From contig NC_060024.1 of assembly GCF_021134715.1 (NCBI RefSeq), positions 13,504,974 to 13,568,973 on the forward strand: DNA of 64,000 bases, read 5' to 3'. The notes under the pieces were generated by a model. That model saw only the letters and a list, made by a program, of their open reading frames with translations. It made no database searches and was not told where the DNA came from. Position numbers and translations under genes: made by a program. Every line of letters starts with the position of its first letter. Positions within the stretch are counted from its first letter, which is position 1. Of the stretch, positions 21,693-33,672 are shown piece after piece. Origin of the DNA: Daphnia pulex. Its lineage: Eukaryota; Arthropoda; Branchiopoda; Diplostraca; Daphniidae.

Positions 21693-24600
21693 ATGGAAAT
21701 TGCTGCGTCTGACGCAACCCTAGTCAGTGTATCTCCTGTAGAAGATGTCAAAATTAAGCGGTAAGAATTTGATCATTTCTGTACAATTATTAGCTAGTTA
21801 TAACGCAAATTAAAGGAGAAAAAGCGGATTAATTTGGATACTAAATTTTTCTATTGCGCAGTTCAAGGAAGACATTCCTAATTGGTGTAGGGGCGGTTAT
21901 TGGTGCTGTAGTTTTCATCATAGCCACAAGTCTCCTTGCTGATCAAGGTACTTCAACAATATTTCGGTCTTAACTTGTTATTCACACATTCGGTGGTTCC
22001 GTTTAGTGATTCGATCCTGGAAAGAATTGGTGGACGTCCGTCAAGAGTTGCACGACACGATAAAAGACCATCAATCCTACCTGAAGAAAGAAGAACCGGC
22101 TGTTTGCTGGACGAAAGAATGCATTTTGTCAGGTATGAAAATGGAACATTTTAGGGTTGAATGAAACCGAATGAAACTTGGAAGCTATTGGTTACAAGTG
22201 CACAAGTTATTTTCTAATCAAAACAGCCGCTGCCATGATGGAATCCATGGATGAAACAGCCGATCCTTGCCAAGATTTCCATAAATTTGCCTGCGGTGGA
22301 TGGATGAAGAAAAACGTTATTCCTAGGGGTCACGGATCAGTGTCTCAGTTTGGCCTTCTGGATGGCAGAATTCAGCATTTCATTAAAGGTGAAAATTATC
22401 ATGACCGTGTTATTTCACCCTGTGTTTATCGCATTGGCTATTTGCAGAATTCTTTAAGGAAAATAGCACCAGCGTCGACTCAAAACCGGTTAATAACACT
22501 CGTGAAATGTATAGAGCTTGCATGGACAAAGGTTGGCATGAATCTATAATGATTTCATTACTTAAAAAAATATAACCACGTTGGCAATTACATTTGGCGC
22601 AGATGCGATAGAAAAACTTGGAATCGGACCACTCACTAAAATTTTGGATTCTTACGGCCAATGGCCTTTAACGATGTCCAACTGGACGGAGGATCGTTTT
22701 GACTGGAGAAAAGCAACCGCTTCCGTCCGGAATACATTTGGGCTCGGTTTTCTATTCGAAGTTTCCAATTTTGTGGACGTCAACAACACGGAATTCAGCA
22801 CACTTTATGCAAGTTGACAGAATATTCAAAATCTCTCAGATTATGTTTCAATTTTTCCTTCAGTTAGACCAGCCGTCGTTAGGATTGCCCAGTTTCGTCC
22901 TGAAAGGCAACAACTTGACCAGTTTTCCAATTCAAGCTTACTTGACGTTCATTTCCGGAGTGGCTCACACAATCCGTGATGCCATCGATGGAGGAGCTAA
23001 CGATACAGATATCACCAAGGACGTTGAAGATTTGATAAGTTTCCACATTGAGTTGGCCAATGTATAAGTATTATTTTAAGTCATTCCAAAAAGCATTCAT
23101 AAAATTAGAAATGCATGCGGAATTATTGCAGATCCTTACTCCGGAAGAGGATCGATCGCAATGGAATTTGACCCGAATTTACAATCCTTTTTCTCTTCCT
23201 GAATTACAAATTTGGACTGACGAAGCCAATGCAACCGAAGCAATGGGCCAGGTCATAAAAACATTTTTCAACAATATTCGCATAGTTGTAGTATTTATTT
23301 TAAACTATTTAATTTTACAGATTAACTGGCACGAGCACCTGACTGACATTTACTCAGCGGCCAATGTCTCCATCAATTCAGATGAAAAGATCGTCGTTAT
23401 CGAACCCGAATATCTTCAGAGATTAGTGCAACTGCTTGACCAAACTCCGCCCAGAATAATAGGTATGTACCCGCAACTGATTTTATTGTTGTGAATTTGA
23501 TATCTCAATTTCTTTTCGTGTAGCAAATTTCATCCACTGGCGTCTTATCCTCGAGAAAATTTACGATGTCAATTCAGAAATGGCCATTTTAGCTATTGAG
23601 TTTTATGATGCTATTTATGGTCGATATCAGATACAACCTAGGTATTTTACAGTATAAGTTAAGCTCTACGCCCGTTTTAAACGTCTTAATAATCTCAGGG
23701 AAAACTGGTGCATGAAACGAGTTCATAAGTTGATGGGATTCGCTATCGGCGCTAAATATGTCGAATCCGCATTCGATCCTCAAGCGAAAATCGACATGAA
23801 GGAAATGATCCTGAATTTGAAAATGGCCTTTAGCTCATTGGTGGAGGAATCCGATTGGATGGACGAAGAGACAAAAATCAACGCGTTGGAGAAAGCAGCT
23901 GCCATGAAAGAGTACATTGGTTATCCTGATTGGATTACCAACAAAACTACACTGGAGTTGGCCTACCAGGGAGTGAGATAAAGCCAGCAGACAATTTGAA
24001 CTGTTCAATTTTACAATTTTATTTCTTAGATTAAAACCGAGCCAGACAAGCATTTTGATAATTTTTACACTGCGAATCGGTTCATGGTGGTCACTAATCT
24101 GAGGTTCCTTCGCTTCAGAACCAACCGGGAAAATTTGTAACGTTAATTTATTCCCCCTTTGAAAATGTTGCATTGTTATTTCTATAACATTTGATTCTAT
24201 AGGTGGATCTCTTTTCCGGCTGTAGTGAATGCATTTTATTATCCCATGTTGAATTCTATAAGTATTTAATTGATCAATTGTTAACGAGATACAATTAAAA
24301 GCATCATCATCTTACTTATGTTGATTAGCTTTCCCTGCCGGAATTTTACAGCCACCGTTTTACGGCAAAGGACGTCTTGCGTAACGTCATTAACTTGTTT
24401 CTATACTTATGCCTCAATCATTCTTAAAATTTGTTTAATGCAGGGCCTTGAATTACGGCGCTATTGGTGTCGTGATCGGACATGAAATAACACACGGATT
24501 CGATCATCGAGGTAAAGAAAATTCTCTAGCAAAAATTGTGATGATTTAACTTAATTAATTCAGGCCACAAGAGCGACAAAAAGGGCCATGAAAGATCCTG

Positions 24601-25123
24601 GTGGACCAACCAAACACTGGACAAGTTTTACAAGCGGAAGCAATGCATTATCGATCAGTACAATAATTACACGCTGCCAGAACTCGAGGGAACCATTTCC
24701 ATTCATGTAGAGAAAGAACAAAATAAATTTCCGTCCATAATTGTATCAAAATGTATTTAAAAATGTCATTTAAATATTTAGATGAATGGAACAAACACGC
24801 AAGGAGAAAATATTGCGGACAATGGCGGTCTTAGGGAAGCTTTCCGGGCCTACCAAAATTACGTTTCAACCAACGGCCGGGAGAAGCGACTGCCCGGAAT
24901 GGAACACTACACTCCGGAGCAGTTATTTTTCCTTTCCTATGCCAATGTTTGGTGCAGCAACCAAACCCCGGAAAGCCTAGAATACCGAGTCCGTTTTGCT
25001 GTTCATAGTCCAGCCCGATTTCGCATTATAGGACCACTTTCCAACTCGGTTGAATTTTCTGATCATTTCCAGTGCCCTACCGACTCCGCCATGAACCGTC
25101 CAAACAAATGTACTGTTTGGTAA
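21693..25123 (+). CDS. M13 neprilysin/ECE-like zinc metallopeptidase, copy 2
   Basis: Seventeen exons, for example 21693-21760, 21862-21947, 22007-22132, 22227-22388, 22603-22808, 23321-23462, 24444-24511 and 24782-25123. Parts: cytoplasmic tail [19 protein letters not shown], signal anchor ([20 protein letters not shown]), M13 ectodomain from [20 protein letters not shown], zinc site [27 protein letters not shown] and terminal CTVW. Two oddities: the HGFDD motif reads HGFDHR, so the second Asp is replaced by His next to the zinc site, and the intron after residue block EFSTLY starts with GC (GCAAGT at 22809), a GC-AG intron where copy 3 has GT. It is a close tandem paralogue of the gene at 26053. 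A surface peptidase activity is likely but may be altered. Confidence 0.92.
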
Positions 25124-26052
25124 ACCGCTCTTTTTTTAATTTAACGAACATTTAGTCTAATCATGCAGACTAAATAATATCGCATTTCCATTCACGAGAG
25201 TATTCACGGTTAATCTAGCCCAAAATTCTTTAATGACTTAACGTTTTATAGAATATAACTTTAGGGACGTCCGTGAATTAGTTTATTCACTGAGAGGGTG
25301 GGGTCATAAAAGCTTTTCTTAACAATTTTCTTTTTTAACTTTTTTACCAATATTTAAGGGAAGGGGTCGATTTTTGCGACGTATTTGTTTAAGGGGAAAG
25401 GGTTACCTTTGTGACAAAATGTGCAAAAGGGAGGGGGGACGTAATTTATGGACTTGACCTCATTTGAATTTTGATTACTAATGAAGGGTTAAGTAGTAAA
25501 CAATTTTTACTTTTACTCGTTATTCCTGAATAATTTTATCAATTTTTATTGTGATCTGACGAACGTTATTTTAACTTCATGAAGTGCGTTATTGTTTGGT
25601 GGCAGCCAAGTGTTTATTTGTAGTCGTCTCTGACTCTTTGTAAATGAATATTGAATAGACAAGTATTGGACTTATTTGCACCTGCATTGGATATTTGATT
25701 GTGTAATTCGAAATGCAATTGTTCCCACGTGAGAACATTTTAACGGACGTGTTAGAATTCCACATCACGGCTCTTGGCGAGCACGAACTGCAGTCACAGA
25801 TTCACAATTACATGATTGTTTTCAAAGTCCATGATGGATATTGGATATTGTATTGCATAAATTAATAGTTAATAATACCGCACCCCACTTACAGAATGGA
25901 GAGGCTTGTACGTTTTGAACAATGCTGGGTTTCTTGACTCAGTTTGAAATAGTCTATCACCGTATCGATATGGACGGCTAACTGGAATAACACAAAAGCG
26001 GAACATCACGGAGAACTTTAGTAGTGTCGTCTTTTACACTTGGACACGTGAA
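25124..26052. other. Spacer between M13 copies 2 and 3
   Basis: AT-rich, no reading frame of note. Contains a G-rich patch (25410-25440) and the 5' flank of copy 3, whose first exon, starting ATGGAAATTGCTGC, is nearly identical to that of copy 2. Confidence 0.45.
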
Positions 26053-29000
26053 ATGGAAATTGCTGCTTCTGACGCAACACTAGTTAGCAGATTACCTTTA
26101 GAAAAAGATGTTAAAATTAAGCGGTAAGTTAAAAGTTATTTAAACACCACAGGCAGAGTCACAGACGAGACAAAATGCAGGTTAATTTAGACACTCAAAT
26201 TTTCGATTGCGCAGTTCCAGGAAGACTTTCCTAATTGGTGTAGGGGCGGTTATTGGTGCTGTTGTGTTCGTCATAGCCACAAGTCTCCTTGCTGATCAAG
26301 GTATTTCAACATTATCTCTGTGTTAAGTTGTTATTCAACACATTTGGTGGTTCCGTGCAGTGATTCGATCCTGGAAAGAATTGGTGGACGTCCGTCAAGA
26401 GTTGCACGACACGATAGAAGACCACCAATCATACCTGAAGAAAGAAGAACCGACTGTTTGTTGGACGAAAGAATGCATTTTATCAGGTATGAAAGTAGAA
26501 CATTTGAGTGTTGAATGAAACTTGGAAGCTATTAGTTACAAGTGCCCAAGTTATTTTCTAATGAAAACAGCCGCTGCGCTGATGGAATCGATGGATGAAA
26601 CAGCCGATCCCTGCCAAGATTTCTATCAGTTTGCTTGTGGCGGATGGAAGAAGAAGAACGTTATTCCACGTGGATCCGATAAAATTTCTCAAATTGGCAT
26701 CTTAGACGACAGAATTCAGCATTTTATTCAAGGTTGTATTACAACGACATTGTATAAGCCTTTTCACAACTCAACACTTAGACAGATCTCGAACACTATT
26801 TGCAGAGTTCTTTAAGGAAAATAGCACCAGAGTCGAATCAAAACCGGTTAATAACACCCGAGATATGTACAGAGCTTGCTTGGACACTGGTAAGCTTAAA
26901 TTTTTTAAAAATTGTATTACTTTGAATTAATCACTTTAATTATTTACAGATGCGATAGACCAACTGGGAATCACGCCGTTCGTTAAAATTTTGGATTCTT
27001 ACGGCCAATGGCCTATGACTGTGTCCAACTGGACGGAGGATCGTTTTGACTGGAGAAAAGCAACCGCTTCCGTCCGGAATACATTTGGACTCGGTTTTCT
27101 ATTTGAAGTTTCCAATTTTGTGGACGCCAAAGACACGGAATTCAGCACAATTTATGTAAGCTATAGATATAATATTTTTAAAAACGTTTCAAATAATTTT
27201 TAGATATAATTACAGTTAGACCAGCCGTCGTTGGGATTGCCCAGTTTCGTACTGAAAGGCAACAACTTGACCAGTTTTCCAATTCAAGCTTATTTGACGT
27301 TCATTTCCGGAGTGGCTCACACAATCCGTGATGCAATTGGCGGTGGAGCTAATAACGATACAGATATCACCAAAGATATTGAAGATTTGATAAGTTTCCA
27401 CATTGAGATGGCCAATGTAAAATATTATTTCAAGTCATTTAACAAGGCATCCATTGAATGTAAGCGAAATTATTTGCAGATTTTGACTCCGGAAGAGGAT
27501 CGATCGCAGTGGAATTTAACCAGAATTTACAATCCTTTTTCTCTTCCTGAATTACAAATTTGGACTGACGAAGCCAATGCAACCGAGGCAATGAGCCAGG
27601 TCAGGAAAGCAATTTTTTCATTCAACAACAGTTATTATTTATAATTTTAAACTATTTAATTTTACAGATTAACTGGCACAAGCACCTGACTGACATTTAC
27701 TCAGCGGCCAATGTCTCCATCAATTCAGATGAAAAGATCGTCGTTATTGAACTCGAATATCTTCAGAGATTAGTGCAACTGCTCGACCAAACTACGCCCA
27801 GAGTAATTGGTATGTACCCGCAACTGATTTTATTGTTGTGAATTTGATATCTCAATTTCTTTTCGCGCAGCAAATTTCATCCACTGGCGTCTTATCCTCG
27901 AGAACATTTACGATGTGAATTTCGAAATGGAAAATTTAGCTGTTGAATTCGAACATGAAATTTATGGGCCGTTTCCTTCTCAACCAAGGTACACAACATT
28001 CTTTGACAAAATGTTGTATGTAAAGCGGATCTATCGATTTTTTTTTCAGAGAAGATTGGTGCATGAAACGAGTTCATAAGTTAATGGGATTCGCTATCGG
28101 CGCTAAATATGTCGAATCAGCATTCGATCCTCAAGCGAAAATCGACATGATGGAAATGATCCTGAATTTGAAAATGGCCTTTAGCTCATTGGTGGAGGAA
28201 TCCGATTGGATGGACGAAGAGACGAAGATCAACGCGTTGGACAAAGCAGCAGCCATGAAAGAATACATTGGTTATCCTGATTGGATTACCAACAGAACTA
28301 CACTGGAGTTGGCCTACCAGGGAGTGAGATAAAGCTGGTGGATAATTTGAACTGTTCAATTTTACAATTTTATTTCTTAGATTAAAACCAAACCAGACAA
28401 GCATTTTGATAATTTTTACACTGCGAATCAGTTCATGGTGGTCACTAATCTGAGGTTCCTTCGCTTCAGAACCAACCGGGAAAATTTGTAACGTTAATTT
28501 ATTCCCCCTTTAAAAATGTTGCATTGTTATTCCTATAATTGATTCTATAGGTGGATCTCTTTTCCGGCTGTAGTGAATGCATTTTACTATCCCATGTTTA
28601 ATTCTATAAGTAAGAAGATTTTTCAAGTAGCTCTGCTTGACGTATAAATTTCAACGAATTCATATTTTTAGCTTTCCCTGCGGGAATTTTGCAGCCACCC
28701 TTTTACGGGAAAGGACGTCTAAAGTAAAAGAAATTTCACAACCCCTTATCATGCTCATTTAACTTGATTAATGCAGGGCTTTGAATTATGGCGCCATTGG
28801 TTCTGTCATCGGGCACGAAATAACGCACGGATTTGATGACGAAGGTATTTTAAAAGAAAAATCCAACATCCGTTATAATATTATTGTAAAATTGTATCTC
28901 TAGGCCACAAGAGCGACAAAAAGGGCCATGAAAGATCCTGGTGGACCAACCAAACATTGGACGAGTTTTACAAGCGGAAGCAGTGCATTATCGATCAGTA

Positions 29001-29449
29001 CAGTAACTACACTCTGCCGGAACTTGAAGGAACCGATGCCTTTCATGTAACAAAATAAAGACATTTCCCGCATCGATAACTGTAAAAATTAAATCTGAAA
29101 TACCTAGATTAATGGAATCGACACGCAAGGAGAAAACATTGCGGACAATGGCGGCCTCAGGGAAGCCTTCCGGGCCTACCAAAATTACGTTTCAACCAAC
29201 GGCAAGGAGAAACGACTGCCCGGAATGGAACGTTACACTCCGGAGCAGTTATTTTTCCTTTCCTATGCCAATGTTTGGTGCTCTAACGAAATCCCCGAAA
29301 GTCTTGAAGACCAAGTCCTCTTTGGCGTTCACACTCCGCCAAGATATCGCATTATAGGACCACTTTCTAATTTGGTTGAATTTTCTGAACATTTCCAGTG
29401 CCCTGTCGGTTCTACCATGAATCAACCAAACAAATGCATTGTCTGGTAG
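26053..29449 (+). CDS. M13 neprilysin/ECE-like zinc metallopeptidase, copy 3
   Basis: Seventeen exons in the same places as copy 2. Cytoplasmic [20 protein letters not shown], signal anchor ([20 protein letters not shown]), ectodomain from [20 protein letters not shown], intact zinc motif [30 protein letters not shown] and terminal CIVW. The exon before HEITH reads GRLKALNY, with Lys where copies 1 and 2 have Ala. Exons 8 to 13 and even some introns (for example 27811-27870 against 23463-23523) are nearly identical to copy 2, while other introns are not alignable. This suggests recent gene conversion. The enzyme should be active. Start and stop (TAG at 29447) are clear. Confidence 0.93.
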
Positions 29450-29656
29450 GTAGGTAATCTAGTCAGTGACAATAGCCTAACAATCAGTCCAAAGTCAACT
29501 TGATAATTTTTAACCCTTTTATAAATTAACAATGACATTAATTCCGTTAAAACTATTTTGAATTATAGAATTGAAGAATTACAACATAGACATACACTAA
29601 ATAGGTTTTGTCTATTTTTGACTTGCGAATAAGGAATAACTTAACATTTTTATAAA

Positions 29657-30477
29657 TTATGCTTCAATGATTTTCAGATTAGTAAAATAGGCATTTGTGC
29701 CAGCATCGACCCAATAGGCTAATGATCCTCGGGCGTCAAGACCGAGAAGATTTGTTTGAATCGATGAGGCAGGATGACCATCAACGTAAACGGTCAAGGA
29801 ATTATTCCGGACGTCGATCCTCACATGATTCCATCTACCTTGGCCAATTTTGGCAGGTGCCTCAAATCGACCGGGGTACTGATTTCTTAGTTTGTTGCTT
29901 GTCCATTCCGGTGGCGAGGCGTATTGAACGGCTCTTCCCAGTCGTTCAATGGAAGGCGGAGGAAAATTGAACCGCCCGTTCGTCGTTCTCAGGTAGACCA
30001 ACTCGTATTGATCGTAATTGGACTGAATGCGGAAGGCCAGGCCGGCAGCACCGGCCCGTTCCGGATCTTTAGTCCTTTTGCCATTGCGTTCCGCAGCAAT
30101 GTCCAAGTCGATTGTGCCTTGGTAAAATGTCGTCAGCGGAAGTTCAACGTAACCGCTGCCTTGGATGAAATTTGCATCTTCGTCGACCAACTTTTGGTAG
30201 TCGTTGGTGTAGGATATTTTGAGGGCATTTCGGCCTAGGTAGACGGTGTTTTGAATATTCACGTTTCTGGACAGGTAATGCTGCATGAGTAAGAAGGACA
30301 GTGGCGGGATAGGTTCCGGTAGTCTTTGCAGTTGATTAAGGTTCCAAAGCGGAAGTAGTATCTATAGAATTATATACACCGGGTAAAGTCAATAAAATTT
30401 TTAAAAAACTAAAAAATAATTACCGCATTGGATGTGTAGGCCGTGAGGACTACGAAACAGATGAAATTAATCTTCAT
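29657..30477 (-). CDS. Secreted ConA-like lectin/glucanase-fold protein
   Basis: Two exons: 30425-30477 region (the coding part ends at 30424) and 29657-30361. The first encodes a signal peptide, MKINFICFVVLTAYTSNA, starting at the ATG at 30475-30477. The 234-residue second exon is a single beta-sandwich domain: GYVELPLTTFYQGTIDLDIA, RAGAAGLAFRIQ, YELVYLRTTNGR, GRWNHVRIDVRNNSLTVYVD and an end reading AYFTNLKIIEA. The G(R/K)W..v+i.v....+.VYVD(G) signature belongs to the LamG/3-keto-disaccharide-hydrolase-like ConA superfamily. No catalytic residues can be named, so a binding role for glycans outside the cell is the safer guess. The mature protein is about 234 aa and has no membrane helix. Confidence 0.75.
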
Positions 30478-31745
30478 TTCAACTCGATGGAATTGTTTGA
30501 GTTCAGGCACGGGAGTTGAATCGTCAATAAGAGACCAACAGTTAGTTGCCGAGCAATTTATACGCTAGTGGAATAAATGGAGTGGCCTTGTTACGTCCTT
30601 GATTTTCTTGACAGTCTTTTGTGTTGGCTATTTGAAACATTCTTATTTATCTGACACATTCGTCTCGTCATTATCACCGAAATCACCATCACGGCGGTGA
30701 AATCCTGCAATGACAATGCACGGTTTTCCCGTTACTTTACACTAGAATAGCGGCTCATATTCAGAGATCATTTCCGGTCCAAAACTAGTTCAAGGTTCAC
30801 CAATCGCTAGAATAGAAATTGCAATGTCACTTCAATGTTGAGTTATTACGCCACCAGTAAATATATCCGTGCAGCAAACGGTGGCCATCATGGATTTTCC
30901 TTGATGGGGATGGGTTGGATTTCTTTTGGCTTACCTCCTCCCTATAGATCTTAACCCTTCCCATTTTTTGTCAGAGTTAGAAAAACAATTGTTTCATAGC
31001 AACTGCTAAAAATAAGATCAAAGCTGCAGTCACCCAGTCAGTCAGTCTACGCTTTGTCTTCCACAGGTGTTATTTTCTTTGTGACACTAGTGTCAGGTTT
31101 CAGGTGGCTCGACTCCCCTTCTATACACAATTAAGGGTCTGATGTGCTCCGTGGGAAATGATTTCCCTTTGCAGTTTGCCAGTTTGTACACTTGCAGTCA
31201 AACAACCTATTTTGAATTGAAGATGTAACGTGCAATCGTGCTTCGTGCATCTAAAAGAATTTCCATTACTTTGAAATTCAGACGTATGACATTCAGAATA
31301 TTTTGACAACCTTTAAATGAATTGAACGGCATATTTATTTGAGATTTAAATGAGATTTGTATTTTCAAAAGTTTCAAGAAAAAACCGACAAAATTTAATT
31401 CGACACTAACTCGACGTACCTTCGACAGATGGCGACGATATTTCGACAATGTTGTGAAAAGACCTAGCTTCAACGTATGCGAATCAAATTCGACAACCTT
31501 ACCACCTTACCTAACTTAAAACTTCTGATCAGATCCAGATTTCAGCAGAAATTCAAGTAGCATTTATCATCCAGGTCCGGGTTGTTCTCCTATTATTCAA
31601 GTCCTCAAGTCAAGTGTAATACTCCCGTTCAATTTGTAGCTCTCTTCTTCATCAACACTCCAGCAGTTCTCGACGACTCTATTCTTACACGTGTGATTTC
31701 ATCATCATATCCGGATTTCAGCAAGGTAATGGTTGTCAATTATAC
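30478..31745. other. Intergenic, 1.3 kb, no gene recognised
   Basis: Promoter side of the secreted ConA-like gene followed by the 3' side of the coiled-coil gene. Minus-strand frames near 31121-31473 have no family resemblance. Confidence 0.45.
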
Positions 31746-32999
31746 TTAATTATTTGATAGTTGCTTAGCTCTCTTTGTCAATTCTTTTCCTGTTCCTGCC
31801 ACAGTGTTTGCTTGTTCCTTAAGATCCTTGGCTCTTTTCATCATCAAAATTCCGGTGCCTCGTAATAGTTTTGTTAACTCGCTCTCTTCCGGTTTCGGAT
31901 TAATCAATCCGCGCTTGATGAGCCACTGTTTGAGCCACGATGTATTTCTGGTAGATTTCGAATCCTTTTGATTCAACTCGTCGCTATTCTGCAGGTCAAT
32001 ATTCTCCGATTCGGTCACGCCCTTTGAACACTTGACCGCCAATTCCAGTTCTCTAAGAGCATTAGAGAGCGCTGCCATTTGCTCGAGAGCCAATTTTTCT
32101 GCTTTTTGAGCAGATAGGACGAAAGTTTCTCGGTTGTTCCACATTTCCTGGTTTTCTTTCTGCAAGAGTTCAATTGTCTGGCGTGATTGAATCACTTCCT
32201 GTTCCAATTGGACAATGGTCGATTGAAGATTATCCTTTTCAGCTTCGTTCTTTTCAGCCAAATAATTCGCAATTTCAGTTGAAAATTGAAGAGATTCATT
32301 TGTTTTAATCATTCTTTGATTAACCTTCCCCAAATGACTCAATGCCCTTTTCAATCCGTAGTTTTCGGCATTGATTTGCAACTCGATGCAACGCCAATCA
32401 GTTTTCTGTTGGATGACACTTTCTTTCAAAGCGACCATCTCCTTCTCCAGCTCTTCTTTCTCTCGCTGGATGACTGCGGCATTCATTTTAAACTCGTCCA
32501 ACTCGACTTGCAACTGCAGTTTTCGACCGATAACTTTCCGAATTTCGCCATTTGCCAAGTGAAGATCGGCTTTGAGTTGACGAATTTCCGTAGCTTGCTT
32601 GTCGATGACATGTTGAGCTTGAGCAGTGTACAAGGCCTTTTCGATTTCCTCTTTGATTTGGTTGTTTGTATCGAAAATGAAACCCAATTTCGTCCTCAAT
32701 GATTCGTTAGACTCTTGAAAGCTCTTTTGGTTTGAATCACATTCAAAATTAATAAGCGATGATTGGGATTCAAGATTTTGGTTCTCTTTTTCTAGTTTGT
32801 CTAATTTCTCTTGCAGATCGGTATTCTCTTTAACTTTAACATCATCTTTAACACATGATGAGATCCAGTCAGGTTCAGGTTTCCGCATAATAAGTGGTGT
32901 TATGCGGTTTCCAGGGAAATTCGATTCGGATTCTGGTACCGGAATCGAGTTTCCAAAATGTTCAGGTTGGTTTTCTGGTTCTAAAAGTTCAGGGTTCAT
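31746..32999 (-). CDS. Intronless coiled-coil protein, function unknown
   Basis: A 417-codon frame from the ATG at 32997-32999 (MNPELLEPENQPEHF). The frame stays open upstream to an ATG at 33161, but a TATA box and initiator lie inside that extension, so the downstream ATG is preferred. About residues 60-330 are long heptad-rich coiled coil (ENTDLQEKLDKLEKENQNLE; QREKEELEKEMVALKES; QSTIVQLEQEVIQSRQTIEL). The C-terminus is basic and amphipathic: TSWLKQWLIKRGLINPKP, then LLRGTGILMMKRAKDLKEQA. I do not recognise the family. Cytoskeletal or organelle-tether roles are possible. No signal peptide or membrane helix. Being intronless among intron-rich neighbours, it may be a retrogene like the RhoGAP gene at 12655. 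Confidence 0.7.
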   Translation of the reverse strand: MNPELLEPENQPEHFGNSIPVPESESNFPGNRITPLIMRKPEPDWISSCVKDDVKVKENTDLQEKLDKLEKENQNLESQSSLINFECDSNQKSFQESNESLRTKLGFIFDTNNQIKEEIEKALYTAQAQHVIDKQATEIRQLKADLHLANGEIRKVIGRKLQLQVELDEFKMNAAVIQREKEELEKEMVALKESVIQQKTDWRCIELQINAENYGLKRALSHLGKVNQRMIKTNESLQFSTEIANYLAEKNEAEKDNLQSTIVQLEQEVIQSRQTIELLQKENQEMWNNRETFVLSAQKAEKLALEQMAALSNALRELELAVKCSKGVTESENIDLQNSDELNQKDSKSTRNTSWLKQWLIKRGLINPKPEESELTKLLRGTGILMMKRAKDLKEQANTVAGTGKELTKRAKQLSNN

Positions 33000-33044
33000 G
33001 TTGACTCTTGAGACAAATTGATCAGTTTGTTGCGTTGAAAAAAT

Positions 33045-33086
33045 AACTGAATATTGGTCGTCAGCTCCATTCACCCCCCTTATATA
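33045..33086 (-). promoter_or_regulatory. TATA box and initiator of the coiled-coil gene
   Basis: TATATAAG on the minus strand at 33086-33079 and a TCAGTT initiator at 33050-33045. The spacing (about 38 nt) is a little longer than usual. The predicted leader is about 50 nt and would exclude the upstream in-frame ATG at 33161. Confidence 0.45.
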
Positions 33087-33672
33087 GGTGCTGCCGATCT
33101 GAGGTGGCTGCCGCAAACAGGCCAAACGAGATATTTGTGTAAAATTTCGACATTTCTTCATTCTCTAATTAAAATTAATTCTAATGCATAACATATTCAC
33201 ATTTTTACCAAACTTTTGCAATTAATAATTTGATGTAGAAATTAATTTATAAATAGATAGGACCGATTTAAAAAAATAACCACAATAGAGCCAACAAACA
33301 ATGTGTATCCCCAGCTAATAAGGCAACGTCGCATCGGAAGCGCTTAAAAGGCAAAAGATTTGAGTGGAATAGATATTATCCATTAATGATCAATATGTAT
33401 TTGTTTGTTTGTGCAGCTGACACTGGTTACAATTAAGGAAATGAATAGGAGTATGCGTTTTAAATGTTTAAAGAATAGAGTAGAATTTCCCATTGCAACA
33501 CGGCAGTTCACGAGCAGATCAGGTTCAGACTTGTTACGCGTTGTTACGTAACCTGTACCAATATCAGTATCCCATTCCCTAGTCCACTAGGGCTGCATTC
33601 CAAAACAAATGCAGATTTTTCTGCAGAAAATTCGAACACATTCCCGGTACCTTTTCGAAAAAATGGCGATCG

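Noticed and set aside
33079-33161. Upstream ATG at 33161 as start of the coiled-coil gene
   Set aside because: The TATA box and initiator lie downstream of it, so it would not be in the mRNA.
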